Counted from the first letter of the stretch, positions 1-9,970 are shown. The stretch is DNA of 64,000 nucleotides from Serratia oryzae (GCF_001976145.1 NZ_MOXD01000012.1:1-64000); one strand, 5' to 3'. Made by a program: numbers and translations. Notes: generated by a model from the letters alone, not told the origin.

Positions 1-1
1 G

Positions 2-3000
2 GTGGGGGTAGCTGGAACGCCGGGCACCGAAACGCTGCGCGCCCTGACGCTCGACGGCGGTACGCTGAACTTTACCGGCGGTGCGCCACTGTCTAGCGCC
101 GAGAGCACCATTACAGCTCAGACCCTGACCGCCAACGGCGGCACCATCAATGTGGTGGGCGCGGGTTCCTGGGATAATGTCCTGCCGGTGGTGCCACCGA
201 ACCTGTCGATCCTGGATCAGAACCGCGGGGCGTCGGCGATGCAGTTGATCAGCGCGACGACCGCCAGCGGGGCCGATACTCTGACGCTGATGATTAACGG
301 TGTGGTGGTCACACCGGGCCAGGGGGTGGTGTCGGGGATTGATCAGAACGCAGTGCATGTGGCGGATGCGACCTACAGCTACCTGTTGTCCAATACCAAC
401 AACCTGAACGCGACGGGCCTGTACCTGAACTATGGCTTGAGCATGCTCAATCTGCTTCAGGACAGCCCCAACGCGCTGGTTATTGCCACCGATACCAGCC
501 CGGATTCCAACAAAAATCTGACTGCGCAACTGACCGGGGTGGGCGGCATCGTGTTTGATGCTACCAACGGTGCGTTGACCGTTACCAATAGCCAGAACAA
601 CTACACCGGTAGCACCACGATAAGCGGCGGCGATGTGCTGCTGGGGAGTAACAATGCCTTTGGTGCCACCTCATTGCTGACGGTGGCCAGCGGTGCCAGC
701 CTCAACAGTAACACCTTCAACCAGACGGTAGGTACGCTGACCAACCAGGGCACCGTCACGCTCAATACGGGCGTGCTGACCAGCGGACTGCTGACCAACA
801 CCGGTGTGCTTGATCTGGCAGGCGGTACGCTGAACCTGTCGTCAGGTGGCACGTCGGCCGCCCCTGGCGGCTTGACCGGGGCAGGCACGCTGAACGTGAA
901 CGGCGGAGATTTAGTGCTGAGCGCGGCCAACGGCGGTCTGTCGGCGGCGACCCATATTACGTCAGGTGCTGCTATTACCGCCGGTGCGGCGAATGCGTTG
1001 GGCACCAGCGCGGTGGATGTCGGCGGTACGTTGAATCTGAACGCCGCAGACACTCTCGCCAACGTGTTGAGCGGGGCTGGGACCATCAATACCGATGCGG
1101 CGGTGACCCTGAGCGGCAGCAACGCCTTCAGCGGCACCCACGCTATCAATGCGGGCGGCGCTCTGACGGTCAGCGCGGCCAATAACCTGGGCACCTCGGC
1201 GGCCCGCGTCAATCTGGCCGATGCCACCTCACAACTGATATTCAGCGGGTTGAGCGGGGATGTGGCCAATACCCTGAGCGGTGTGGCTAATTCGACGGTG
1301 ACCGTGAATAACGGGGCCACTCTGTCACTGTCCGGTAATAACAGCGGCTTTGCAGGCCAGTTCGGCATTACCGGCAACAGTGCGCTGAGCGTCAGTCAGA
1401 ACGCCAATTTGGGCACCGCGTCGGTCACGGTTGATGGCGGCAGCCAACTGGTGTTTGCCGGGTTAACCGGCACGCTGAGCAACCAACTAGGCGGGGAAGG
1501 CACCTGGTCGCTGTCTAACGGCAGCAACGTGTTGCTGAACAATGCCAATGCCTCGGCCTTTATCGGCACGGTGAGTATCAACGGCGGTTCAGTCCTGAAC
1601 CTGGACAGCATTGATTGGTTCAACCCTGCCGCCACGGTGGATATTGTGAGCGCCAGCGACACCCTGAACATCAGCAACAACGGTGATTTCACCTTTGATA
1701 ACCGCCTGTTGGGCGCTGGGGTGTTGAATATCAATACCAACAATAACCTGTTCAGCTTTGGCAGTAACGTGGGGGCCGGGTTCATCGGGCGGGTCAATCT
1801 GCAGAACACCCAGTTCCAGTTGTCGAACAACAACACCACGAGCAACAGTAACACGGTATTGAATCTGGAAGCCAACAGCCGCACGTCGGTGGGGGACGGG
1901 GTACAGGATATCGGCGCGCTGGAGATGAACGGCGGGACGCTGATTTTCAGCAACATCATTGATAACAGCGGGTTGTTAACCTCGGGCGGTACCGTTGCAG
2001 CCAACAGCATCGACACCACCGGGGGCGGCACGGTCAGTGTTAACCTGCCGCCGAACGTCTCTCCGAGCCTGGAGGGGATCAGTACGCTGGCACTGGATAC
2101 CGGGGCGATTGTGGTGGATCTGGTGAAGGGGGCTGCGACCGGCACCGGGCGTGAACTGACCCTGACAGACGGCAGCAATGCGCCGATCATCCAGGACTAT
2201 TTTGAAGGCATCACCAACCCGAACAGCAGCGTGGTGGCGGCGATGGGGACCTTTGGTTTTGGTCTGACCACTGGCGATCAGCGTGATGGGTTGTACGTGA
2301 ACTACAGCCTGAAGAGCATGGATCTGCTGACATCGGGCGATGAGGCGCTGGAACTGGTGGGAACCGCGAGCTTTAACGGCATGTCGGGTAACGAACTCTT
2401 TGCGCAAATCACCGGTAGCGGGGATCTGGCGATCACCGAGGCGGATCCGGGCGCGATCATCGTGCTCTCTGGCACCCAGAATGACTACACCGGGGCCACG
2501 TGGGTGCGGGCGGGCACGTTGCAACTGAATGCGGATTCGGCCTTGGGGAACACCTCGGAGCTGGCCATCAGCAGCGGTGCGGCGGTAGATATCCACGGAC
2601 ACACGCAAACCGTAGGGGCGTTGAACAGCGCCGTCGACAGCCAACTGGAGCTGGGCGGTGGCACCCTGACGGTGAGTGAAGGCGGTGTGGTTGACGGTGC
2701 GTTGGTTGGCACAGGCGATTTGGTACTGAGCAGCGGGACGCTGGCGGTCAATCATAACAACACCGGTTTCAGCGGAACCACCACCCTCGACAGCGGTGCG
2801 ACGGCGGACGTCACGCAGGCCCAAGGGTTAGGCACCGGTGATGTGGTGGTGAACGGTACGCTGCAACTGGATGGCGCAGCAGGTGGACTGTCAGCAGCCA
2901 CCCTGGTCAACGCGTTGCAGGGCAGCGGCAATACCGTGCTGAGCGATGGGGCCTCGGTCACCCTAGGGGGGAATAACAGTGCCTATGTGGGCACCTTCAC

Positions 3001-4741
3001 CACCCAGACGGGCACCACCCTGACGGCGACCCAGGGCGATAACTTCGGGGCTGCGTCGGTCCTCAATGCGGGCAGCCTGGTGCTCAATACCGCCGGCTAC
3101 TGGGATCTGACTACGCCGATCAGCGGCAGTGGCAGCCTGATGAAACAGGGAAGCGGAACCGTCCTCATTGGTAACAGCCCGGTGAGTGCTGGTATGACAA
3201 CGGTGCAGTCGGGTACGCTGCTGGTGGGTACACCACCGGTGGATGCGCCCGTGCAGCAGGCCGCACCAATGGCCTTTGCCCTGGCGTTACCGACGGCGTC
3301 TGCCTCGGTGGGCAGCGCCACGCTGACCAGCGACGTGACGGTGCAGGCCAACGGCACCTTTGGCGGTGATGGTCAGGTGATCGGCAACGTGTCCAACGCC
3401 GGGAACCTGGTGGTCGGGCGTGCCGCTACCGGGGGCAGCTACAGTGATTTCATCATCAACGGCAACTACGTGGGCAACGGCGGTAACGTCGCCCTGAATA
3501 CCGTACTGGCCGGGGACAATGCGGCCACTGACCGGCTGGTGGTGACGGGCAATACCTCCGGCACCAGTACGGTCAGCGTCAGCAATATTGGCGGAGAAGG
3601 GGCGAAGAACATCAACGGGATCCAGGTGATTAACGTCGGTGGGGCTTCGAACGGGGTCTTTACCCTGAACGGCCGTGCCCAGGCAGGGGTGTTGGAATAC
3701 TTCCTCTACCAGGGGACACCGACAGACACGACAGACGGCAACTGGTATCTGCGCTCCAACTATCAGGACAAGGTGGTGACCTACAACCCGGAATCCGGGG
3801 CCTTTATCGCCAACATTGCCGCCGCCAACACGTTGTTCAACACCCGGTTGGAGGATTTACACGCCGGGGATAGCCGCGACAGCGGTGATGTGAGCGGCAC
3901 CGAGACGCGCTCCAGTCTGTGGCTGCGTCAGGTGGGGTCACGCAACAAATTTGAGGATGCGTCCGGCCAACTGTCCAACTCAAGCAATCGCTATGTGGCA
4001 CAGTTGGGAGGCGAAGTGTGGGATACGCAGTTTACCGGGCAGGATCGCTTCGGGTTAGGGGTGATGGCTGGCTACGGGCGCGCAACCGGCACCACCGATT
4101 CGGGGGAAACCAGCTACAAATCCGACAATAGCCTGACCGGGTATACGGTCGGGGTGTACGGCACCTGGTATGCGAATGCTAGTGAACGCCATAGCCCGTA
4201 TGTGCATGGCTGGCTGCAGTACGAATGGTTCAATGCCTCCGTCAGCAGCAGTGCCTACGACAGCGGTAATTACCATCTGCGCGGCGTCAGCACCTCGCTG
4301 GAAGGCGGCTATCCGATTGAAATTTATCAGGGTGAGGAGAATAATACCTATATCACACCGCAGGCGCAGTTGACGCTGAACGGGGCGAAGATGAGCGACC
4401 TGCAAAACAACGGCTCTCTGGTGCAGCAGGATGGCAACAACAACCTGCAGACCCGTCTGGGGGCCAAGCTGTCGAACGACACGCTGATGGGGAAAGACAA
4501 GTCACGTATTCTGACCACCTATCTGGATCTGAACTGGATCCATAACACCCGCCTGCCGGGCGTAAGTTCAGATGGCCTGGGAGTACAGCAAACCGGCAGC
4601 CGTCATCTGATCGAAGTGAAAGTGGGGGCTGAAGGCAAGCTCAGTAACAACCTGAGCGTGTGGGGCAACCTGACCCAGCAGATAGGGCAGAAAGGGTATG
4701 ATGACAAGGCGGCGATGCTGGGGGTGAAATACAGCTTCTAA
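2..4741 (+). CDS. Autotransporter (type Va) adhesin-like protein, 5' end outside window
   Basis: The frame is open from the first bases, so the signal peptide and start lie upstream; 1579 residues are visible. Roughly the first 1290 are a Gly/Ser/Thr/Asn-rich passenger built of repeated short strands with recurring patterns such as G-T-L-x-L-N and A-L-G-T-S, typical of a right-handed beta-helix with passenger-associated strand repeats. Cysteine is absent from it, as is usual for such passengers. The last ~290 residues alternate aromatic and polar residues and end in Y-S-F, the normal C-terminal signature of an outer-membrane beta-barrel translocator. Expected role: a surface-exposed passenger displayed through its own barrel, for adhesion or aggregation; the ligand cannot be read. 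The large antisense frames under it are composition artefacts. Confidence 0.93.
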   Translation: MGVAGTPGTETLRALTLDGGTLNFTGGAPLSSAESTITAQTLTANGGTINVVGAGSWDNVLPVVPPNLSILDQNRGASAMQLISATTASGADTLTLMINGVVVTPGQGVVSGIDQNAVHVADATYSYLLSNTNNLNATGLYLNYGLSMLNLLQDSPNALVIATDTSPDSNKNLTAQLTGVGGIVFDATNGALTVTNSQNNYTGSTTISGGDVLLGSNNAFGATSLLTVASGASLNSNTFNQTVGTLTNQGTVTLNTGVLTSGLLTNTGVLDLAGGTLNLSSGGTSAAPGGLTGAGTLNVNGGDLVLSAANGGLSAATHITSGAAITAGAANALGTSAVDVGGTLNLNAADTLANVLSGAGTINTDAAVTLSGSNAFSGTHAINAGGALTVSAANNLGTSAARVNLADATSQLIFSGLSGDVANTLSGVANSTVTVNNGATLSLSGNNSGFAGQFGITGNSALSVSQNANLGTASVTVDGGSQLVFAGLTGTLSNQLGGEGTWSLSNGSNVLLNNANASAFIGTVSINGGSVLNLDSIDWFNPAATVDIVSASDTLNISNNGDFTFDNRLLGAGVLNINTNNNLFSFGSNVGAGFIGRVNLQNTQFQLSNNNTTSNSNTVLNLEANSRTSVGDGVQDIGALEMNGGTLIFSNIIDNSGLLTSGGTVAANSIDTTGGGTVSVNLPPNVSPSLEGISTLALDTGAIVVDLVKGAATGTGRELTLTDGSNAPIIQDYFEGITNPNSSVVAAMGTFGFGLTTGDQRDGLYVNYSLKSMDLLTSGDEALELVGTASFNGMSGNELFAQITGSGDLAITEADPGAIIVLSGTQNDYTGATWVRAGTLQLNADSALGNTSELAISSGAAVDIHGHTQTVGALNSAVDSQLELGGGTLTVSEGGVVDGALVGTGDLVLSSGTLAVNHNNTGFSGTTTLDSGATADVTQAQGLGTGDVVVNGTLQLDGAAGGLSAATLVNALQGSGNTVLSDGASVTLGGNNSAYVGTFTTQTGTTLTATQGDNFGAASVLNAGSLVLNTAGYWDLTTPISGSGSLMKQGSGTVLIGNSPVSAGMTTVQSGTLLVGTPPVDAPVQQAAPMAFALALPTASASVGSATLTSDVTVQANGTFGGDGQVIGNVSNAGNLVVGRAATGGSYSDFIINGNYVGNGGNVALNTVLAGDNAATDRLVVTGNTSGTSTVSVSNIGGEGAKNINGIQVINVGGASNGVFTLNGRAQAGVLEYFLYQGTPTDTTDGNWYLRSNYQDKVVTYNPESGAFIANIAAANTLFNTRLEDLHAGDSRDSGDVSGTETRSSLWLRQVGSRNKFEDASGQLSNSSNRYVAQLGGEVWDTQFTGQDRFGLGVMAGYGRATGTTDSGETSYKSDNSLTGYTVGVYGTWYANASERHSPYVHGWLQYEWFNASVSSSAYDSGNYHLRGVSTSLEGGYPIEIYQGEENNTYITPQAQLTLNGAKMSDLQNNGSLVQQDGNNNLQTRLGAKLSNDTLMGKDKSRILTTYLDLNWIHNTRLPGVSSDGLGVQQTGSRHLIEVKVGAEGKLSNNLSVWGNLTQQIGQKGYDDKAAMLGVKYSF

Positions 4742-4762
4742 GCCTGGTGAGATGTTGATGAG

Positions 4763-4790
4763 CGCGGGCTGCCTAAGCGGGCAGCCCGCG
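4763..4790 (+). terminator. GC-rich stem-loop after the autotransporter gene
   Basis: A perfect 11-bp inverted repeat (CGCGGGCTGCC / GGCAGCCCGCG) with a 6-base loop starts 22 bases after the stop codon. No T-tract follows, so it may be a weak or Rho-assisted terminator or an mRNA 3' stabiliser. Confidence 0.55.
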
Positions 4791-4833
4791 GTTAACAGGG
4801 ATAATGATTTGCCGGCTAAGGCACTAGGCCGGA

Positions 4834-5208
4834 TTATTGTTGTTGAGCCAGCTTATTGCTGTCACAACCGGTACTTTTGCACTCACGCTCCACGCTTTTC
4901 AGAAAGTTAATCCGGCTTTGCATGGTCTTGTTTGAGCAATCAAGGAACAGACGCGGGCCGTCGCTGCATTCCTGATCCCGGTTTTGCAGCCACTGAATCT
5001 GCGATTGTTTCAGCGTCTGTTTTTGCTGCTGATTCAGCAGGCCCATCACTTTCTTGTATTCCACGTTCAATTCCTGATCTAACTGAACCATTTCCAGTGA
5101 CGCACAGTAGGTTCTGTCATAGGCGTTACGCGGGTTATCACAGCCACCGGCCAGCGCGGCGGCAGAAGCCAACAGCAATGAGCATCCCAAGATTGTTTGT
5201 TTGATCAC
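4834..5208 (-). CDS. LprI-like (DUF1311) periplasmic protein
   Basis: A 124-residue protein with a clean Sec signal peptide (MIKQTILGCSLLLASAAALA) and a mature domain with paired cysteines in the spacing C-x(11)-C ... C-x(8)-C ... C-x(4)-C. The central stretch around L-x-Q-x-Q-x-x-W-L-x-x-R-D-x-x-C is the hallmark of the LprI/DUF1311 family. Some members inhibit lysozyme, but many are uncharacterised, so that activity is only a possibility. An AGGAGAGG-like ribosome site sits just upstream of the start. It is monocistronic and convergent with the autotransporter gene. Confidence 0.8.
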   Translation of the reverse strand: MIKQTILGCSLLLASAAALAGGCDNPRNAYDRTYCASLEMVQLDQELNVEYKKVMGLLNQQQKQTLKQSQIQWLQNRDQECSDGPRLFLDCSNKTMQSRINFLKSVERECKSTGCDSNKLAQQQ

Positions 5209-5351
5209 GTTGCACCTCTCCTTTCGTGTTGGAAATGCGTCGGATTGTACAAAAAATAGTTGTAGGGCACAGCTTAATGTTTTGCTCTTAAAGTTTGTCG
5301 CAGAGGTTACATTCCGCAGCCAGCATGGGTCATGTTAATCTGATAAGGCTT

Positions 5352-5596
5352 TCAGTTGCTGTGCAATAAGCGCTCACTCAACGGAATACGGTGAATATCC
5401 TCCATTTTCTGCATGGCATGATAGGTAAGGTTCATGTCGGGCAGAGGGTGCATACGATATTCTGTTGGCGTCATGTTGCAGTATTTTTTGAAGGCGATAA
5501 TTAGGTTTGGGTTCCCTAAAACCGCAAATATGGCTAACTATCGGTAATAGGATAAGAGGTGTCTTTCAATAATTGCCGCGCTTTATTGACTCTGGT
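5352..5596 (-). pseudogene. Remnant of an AraC-family regulator (C-terminal DNA-binding domain only)
   Basis: Reading the minus strand from about 5596 gives R-V-N-K-A-R-Q-L-L-K-D-T-S-Y-P-I-T-D-S. After a frame change at about 5537 it continues A-I-F-A-V-L-G-N-P-N-L-I-I-A-F-K-K-Y, then C-N-M-T-P-T-E-Y-R, and runs about 30 more residues to a TGA at 5354-5352. This is the order of the second helix-turn-helix of an AraC protein (A-R-x-L-L ... I-x-x-I-A ... F-K-K ... G-M-T-P-x-E-Y-R). The N-terminal part is missing: homology stops exactly where an ERIC-like sequence begins. The frameshift plus truncation make it non-functional. Confidence 0.72.
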
Positions 5597-5648
5597 TATA
5601 CCCTTCATACTACAAGTTGCATGTGAGTTGGCTTTGTTACTCGCCCCT
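5597..5648 (-). repeat. Partial ERIC-family repeat
   Basis: TATACCCTTCATACTACAAG followed by TTGCATGTGAGTTGGCT is one terminal half of an ERIC element in inverse orientation to the copy at 41648-41774. The central and opposite halves are not recognisable. The following ~110 bases (5649-5757) are GC-rich with small palindromes and hold no gene I can support. Confidence 0.7.
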
Positions 5649-5757
5649 CCGGGGCCGCTGCAAGCAGCGTTCAAATGTGCTCCCGGCAAATTTGTCGGCG
5701 GCTTACGCCGACCCCTTCGGCTCGCTCCCCCTAATAACGGGCTTTGTCAGCAGTCTG

Positions 5758-5784
5758 AGCCCTCTTTATGGCTTAAAGAGGGCT
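5758..5784 (-). terminator. Stem-loop downstream of the RND pump gene
   Basis: A perfect 11-bp inverted repeat (AGCCCTCTTTA / TAAAGAGGGCT) with a 5-base loop lies 21 bases beyond the stop of the minus-strand pump gene. There is no U-run on that strand, so termination strength is uncertain. Confidence 0.5.
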
Positions 5785-5804
5785 TGGGGAAAAAGAAGGG
5801 GAAA

Positions 5805-8800
5805 TCAGGCTTCGGTTTCCGCCGTCACCTTGCTTTTGTCGGAATTCATACAGCTGTAGATGACCGGCAACACCAGCAGCGTCAGCACCGTGGCAAAGCC
5901 TAGGCCGAACATAATGACTACCGCCATACTCTGGAAGAAGGCATCGCTCAGCAGCGGTGCCAGGCCGAGCACGGTGGTAAAGGCGGTCAGCAGGATCGGG
6001 CGTAAACGCGAGGTGGCTGCATCGATAATCGCCTCCAGCATCGGTTTCTCCCGGCGTTGCAGGCCGATCTCTTCCACCAGCACGATCCCGTTACGGATCA
6101 GCATACCGCTTAAGCTCAGCAGGCCGATCAGCGCCATAAAGCCAAACGGAATACCGGTGAGCAGGAAGCCTAACGTGACCCCGATCAGCGCCAGTGGGAT
6201 GGTGAGCCAAATCGCCACGGCGTTTTTCAGTGAGCTGAACATCAGCACGGTGATAATGAACATGATCACAAAGGCGATCGGCAGGCTGGTGAACAGCCCG
6301 GCCTGTGCCTCTTTGGTACTTTCATAGTCACCGCCCCATTCCAGCTCATAGCCGCGCGGCAGCGGGATCGCGTCAATCCCCGGTTTGATGCGTTGCAGCA
6401 GTTCTGCAGAGGTTTCACCGCTCTGGGTGCTTGGATCTGCCTGCACGGTCAGAGTACGTTTGCGATCCAAACGCATGATTAACGGATCTTCCCACTCGGT
6501 CTTGAAGCCGCTGACCACGTTATCGATCGGGATAAACGCCTGGCGTGCCTGGCTCCAGATCATCACGTCGTTCAGCCGTTCGGCATTCAAGCGTTCGGAA
6601 TCCGGCGTTCTCAGCACAATCGGCATCAGCCGGGTGCCATCGCGGTACAGCCCCACGGTGACGCCGCCAAAGCTCATACGCAATGCGCTGTCGATTTCGC
6701 GTTTATCCACTCCCAGCTCACGGCCAAGGTAGTCGGAGAACTGCGGGCGGATCACCTTGCTGCGTTCCTGCCAGTCGTGCATCACGCCATCGGCATTCGG
6801 ATCTGAACTGGCCACTTTCTCTGCCTTGGCTGCGAGCGTGCGTAGCACGTTCGGATCCGGCCCAATAAAGCGTGCCTCGATCGAGCTGTTGTTGGACGGA
6901 CCGAACATGATGCGTTTGGCCTGGGCGTTAACCTGCGGGTAATTATCGCGCACGTAGGTTTCGATTTGGCCGATCATCTCCGGGATCTGGTTGAGCTGTT
7001 TGGCTCGTACCATCACCTGCGCATAGTTGGAGTATTGCCGCTGTGCGTTATAAGTGAGCATAAAGCGCATGGCGCCCTGGCCCACGGTGACCATGGTATC
7101 GCTGACGCTCGGTTGCTCCTTGATATGCTGCTCGATCTGCGCGGCGATCTTCTCGGTGTAGGCGATGTCGGTGCCGTACGGCAGCCAGATGTCGACAAAG
7201 AAGATCGGCGTATTGGACGGTGGGAAGAAGCTCTGGCGCACGCTGCCAAAGCCGATCACCGACGCCACCATCAGCGCCGCCAGCACAGTCAGAGTCACGG
7301 TTCGTTGGCTCAGCAGTTTGCTCAGCAGGCTGCGATAGACGCGGAACAACCAGCCATCGTAAGGGCTTTTGGCCGACTCACCTTCTTTCGGTTCGGCGAT
7401 TTTCTGCTTTTCAAACGCCCATTTGGTGAACACCGGCGTCAGGGTCAGCGCGGTGAACCAACTCAGCATCAGTGAGATCAGCAGCACCTGGAACAGTGAC
7501 TTACAGTATTCCCCGGTGGCGTCGTTGGACAACCCGATCGGAGCAAACGCCAGGATGGCAATGATGGTGGCACCCAGCAACGGGAACATGGTGCGTTTCA
7601 CCACATTACCAATCGCTTTCAGGGTGCTTTCCCCCTGTTGCCGCCCTACCAGCACGCCTTCGACAATCACGATGGCGTTATCCACCAACATACTCAGGGC
7701 GATCACCAGCGCCCCAAGCGACACCCGCTGTAGTTCGATGTTGAACAGTTTCATGATCAACAGCGTGCCAAGCACGTTCAGCGCCAGCGACGCGGCGATC
7801 ACCAGGCCGCTGCGCACCCCCATGAAGACCAGAAGGGTGCCGACTACGATCAGCAGGGCCAGCAGGAAGTTCATGATAAAGCCGTTTACCGCTCCTTCCA
7901 CCTCATGAGACTGATCGTAGAAGACGCTGATGTCCATCCCTGCGGGGCGTTCGGCTTCCAACTGGGCCAAACGGGCTTTAACCGCTTCCCCCACTACGAT
8001 CACGTTGACGTTCGGCGCAAAAGAGACGCCGATGGACAGCGCAGGTTTGCCGTTGGCGCGATAGATATTGTTGGGGGAATGCGTAAAGCCCTGGGTGATG
8101 GTGGCGATATCACGCAGGTACACGCTCTTGGCACTGCCCGGTTCGCTGATCAGCAGGTTGCCTAATTCCTGCACGTTGGAAAACTCCCCGGTCGGGTGCA
8201 GCCTGATCGACTCACTGCCGACCAGCAGCGCCCCCGCATTGGACACCACGTTTTGCCGGCTCAGCAGATCGAACAACCGCTGCGGGATAATATTGGCGGC
8301 GGTCATCTGGGCGCGGGAGATTTCGATCTGCACTTCTTCCGGCACGATACCGACAATGCCGACTTTCCCGACGCCGGGCACCACCACCAGTTCACGGCGC
8401 AACAGTTCAGCGAAGTTACGCAGTTCCTGGTTGCTGTAACCTTCCCCAGACAGCGAGAAGAAGTAGCCGTACACATCCCCGAAATCATCATTGACGATCG
8501 GCGGGCTGGAGCCAGGAGGCAAACGCAGTGTGGCATCGTTGATACGCCGACGCAGCACGTCCCAGATTTGTGGCAGTTCCGCCGCGCCATATTCAGCGCG
8601 AATATTGACGGTGATCTGCGACAGGCCGACGCTCGAGATCGAGGTCACGTTATCGATGTAGGGCAATTCCTGGATGGCGTTTTCCAGCGGCAGGGTTACC
8701 TCCTCTTCTACCTGCTGTGCGGAGGCCCCTTCGTAGCGAGTGACCACCACTGCCGTTTTAATGGTAAATGCCGGATCTTCCAGCCTGCCGATGTTGAGAA

Positions 8801-8885
8801 AAGCGATCACGCCGCCAATGCCCAGCAGCAGGATCGCCAACCAGATACGGGTGCCGTTGTTGATGAAGTTCTCTGTCAGTTTCAT
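5805..8885 (-). CDS. RND-family efflux permease (HAE-1/TriC-like)
   Basis: About 1026 residues, normal for an AcrB-type inner-membrane proton/drug antiporter. Visible: TM1 near the N-terminus (I-W-L-A-I-L-L-L-G-I-G), two large periplasmic loops, and two blocks of six TM segments. TM4 reads M-L-V-D-N-A-I-V-I-V-E: one Asp of the AcrB Asp-Asp pair is kept and the second is Asn, as in the TriC/MexK branch. The ATG at 8885 overlaps the TGA of the adaptor gene (TGATG), so I prefer it to the in-frame GTG at 8888; the two are translationally coupled. No outer-membrane factor gene adjoins, so the pump probably uses a TolC encoded elsewhere. Substrate unknown. Confidence 0.92.
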   Translation of the reverse strand: MKLTENFINNGTRIWLAILLLGIGGVIAFLNIGRLEDPAFTIKTAVVVTRYEGASAQQVEEEVTLPLENAIQELPYIDNVTSISSVGLSQITVNIRAEYGAAELPQIWDVLRRRINDATLRLPPGSSPPIVNDDFGDVYGYFFSLSGEGYSNQELRNFAELLRRELVVVPGVGKVGIVGIVPEEVQIEISRAQMTAANIIPQRLFDLLSRQNVVSNAGALLVGSESIRLHPTGEFSNVQELGNLLISEPGSAKSVYLRDIATITQGFTHSPNNIYRANGKPALSIGVSFAPNVNVIVVGEAVKARLAQLEAERPAGMDISVFYDQSHEVEGAVNGFIMNFLLALLIVVGTLLVFMGVRSGLVIAASLALNVLGTLLIMKLFNIELQRVSLGALVIALSMLVDNAIVIVEGVLVGRQQGESTLKAIGNVVKRTMFPLLGATIIAILAFAPIGLSNDATGEYCKSLFQVLLISLMLSWFTALTLTPVFTKWAFEKQKIAEPKEGESAKSPYDGWLFRVYRSLLSKLLSQRTVTLTVLAALMVASVIGFGSVRQSFFPPSNTPIFFVDIWLPYGTDIAYTEKIAAQIEQHIKEQPSVSDTMVTVGQGAMRFMLTYNAQRQYSNYAQVMVRAKQLNQIPEMIGQIETYVRDNYPQVNAQAKRIMFGPSNNSSIEARFIGPDPNVLRTLAAKAEKVASSDPNADGVMHDWQERSKVIRPQFSDYLGRELGVDKREIDSALRMSFGGVTVGLYRDGTRLMPIVLRTPDSERLNAERLNDVMIWSQARQAFIPIDNVVSGFKTEWEDPLIMRLDRKRTLTVQADPSTQSGETSAELLQRIKPGIDAIPLPRGYELEWGGDYESTKEAQAGLFTSLPIAFVIMFIITVLMFSSLKNAVAIWLTIPLALIGVTLGFLLTGIPFGFMALIGLLSLSGMLIRNGIVLVEEIGLQRREKPMLEAIIDAATSRLRPILLTAFTTVLGLAPLLSDAFFQSMAVVIMFGLGFATVLTLLVLPVIYSCMNSDKSKVTAETEA

Positions 8886-9970
8886 CACAGACCTCGCTCA
8901 CGGACCCAGGCGCGCACTTCTTGATTAGGGCGCAACTCACGGGTACCGGCTGCTACGATCCGTTCACCATCGGCCAGACCGGAAACGATCTGGATACCAT
9001 TGGCGGTTAATTGCCCGGTTTCCACCCGGCGGGATTCCACGAACAGCTTCCCATCCTTTTCTTTTACTACCCAGACGTGGGGCTGATTACGCGGTGTATT
9101 ATCCGGATCAAATACCGCCTCTACGGGCACCACAATATTATTGGCCTGCGTGGCGTTAGCCAGGTTACCGAGGTTTATTTTTACGCTACCGCTCATGCCG
9201 GAGAGCATCGGCAGGTCTTGTGGGCGTGCCATGCTCAGTGTCATTTGATAGGTCAACGAGCCTGACGTGGTGTTGGTGGTGTGTTCTTTATACTGAGCGG
9301 TGAATTCACGGCCCGGTAAATTATTCAGGACGACTCGAGGTTGGTACTTGGCGTTGTCTGCATCAATGATGATGAATAAGTTCTCGGGAATGCTGAAAAT
9401 AACATCCAGCGAATCCAGTGCGTTCAAGACGGCGATAGGCTGGCCTGCCGGGACCACCTGATAGTTACGCGCATCTACAGACGCAATGATGCCCGCGAAG
9501 GGGGCGCGGATTTGCATATCGCTCAACTCTTCCTGAGCAAGCTTCAGCGCGGCCTGGGCGGAATCACGTGCGGCCCGTTGCACATCAAGCTCGGCACGCG
9601 GGATCACGTTGCGTGCGCTCAGCGTGGCGAAACGATTGAACTGTGTTTGTGCCAAATCGAAGGTTGCCTGGCGATCTCTGAGGCGCAACCGAGCGTCATT
9701 GCTGTTGAGTTCAGCAATCAGTTGCCCTTTACTGACGCGTTCACCTTCACGCACCAGCAACTGTTGCAACTGGCCAGGGCGTTTAAAGGCCAAATAGGTT
9801 TTATCACCAGCTACGATCCTGGCGGGAAAGATTCGCTCGCCTTGTTGGGCCGTGTTCATAACATCAAAAATGCTGACCGGACGCGCGCTTTCGTTATTTT
9901 CAGGAGTCCCTCTGTCACAGGCGGAAAGGGAAAGTGTGAAAAGCAGAACGGCAACAAGTTTTATATTCAC
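8885..9970 (-). CDS. RND periplasmic adaptor (membrane fusion) lipoprotein
   Basis: 361 residues with a lipoprotein signal ending L-S-A-C (Cys18), so it is lipidated and probably retained in the inner membrane. It then shows the AcrA/HlyD order: beta-barrel and lipoyl half-motif (L-V-R-E-G-E-R-V-S-K-G-Q-L-I-A), an alpha-hairpin rich in A, Q, L and R (residues ~95-150), the second lipoyl half (I-R-A-P-F-A-G-I-I), and a C-terminal barrel and membrane-proximal domain. It couples the RND permease to an outer-membrane channel. It is the first gene of a two-gene operon; no adjacent TetR/MarR regulator is present. Confidence 0.9.
   Translation of the reverse strand: MNIKLVAVLLFTLSLSACDRGTPENNESARPVSIFDVMNTAQQGERIFPARIVAGDKTYLAFKRPGQLQQLLVREGERVSKGQLIAELNSNDARLRLRDRQATFDLAQTQFNRFATLSARNVIPRAELDVQRAARDSAQAALKLAQEELSDMQIRAPFAGIIASVDARNYQVVPAGQPIAVLNALDSLDVIFSIPENLFIIIDADNAKYQPRVVLNNLPGREFTAQYKEHTTNTTSGSLTYQMTLSMARPQDLPMLSGMSGSVKINLGNLANATQANNIVVPVEAVFDPDNTPRNQPHVWVVKEKDGKLFVESRRVETGQLTANGIQIVSGLADGERIVAAGTRELRPNQEVRAWVRERGL

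Noticed and set aside
601-2824. Long open frames antisense to the autotransporter
   Set aside because: They arise from the GC-rich repetitive codons of the passenger, have no ribosome sites and encode low-complexity Pro/Val/Leu-rich sequence.
5559-5903. Frames over the ERIC fragment and the end of the pump gene
   Set aside because: They run through a repeat and antisense to a real gene, with no coding signature.
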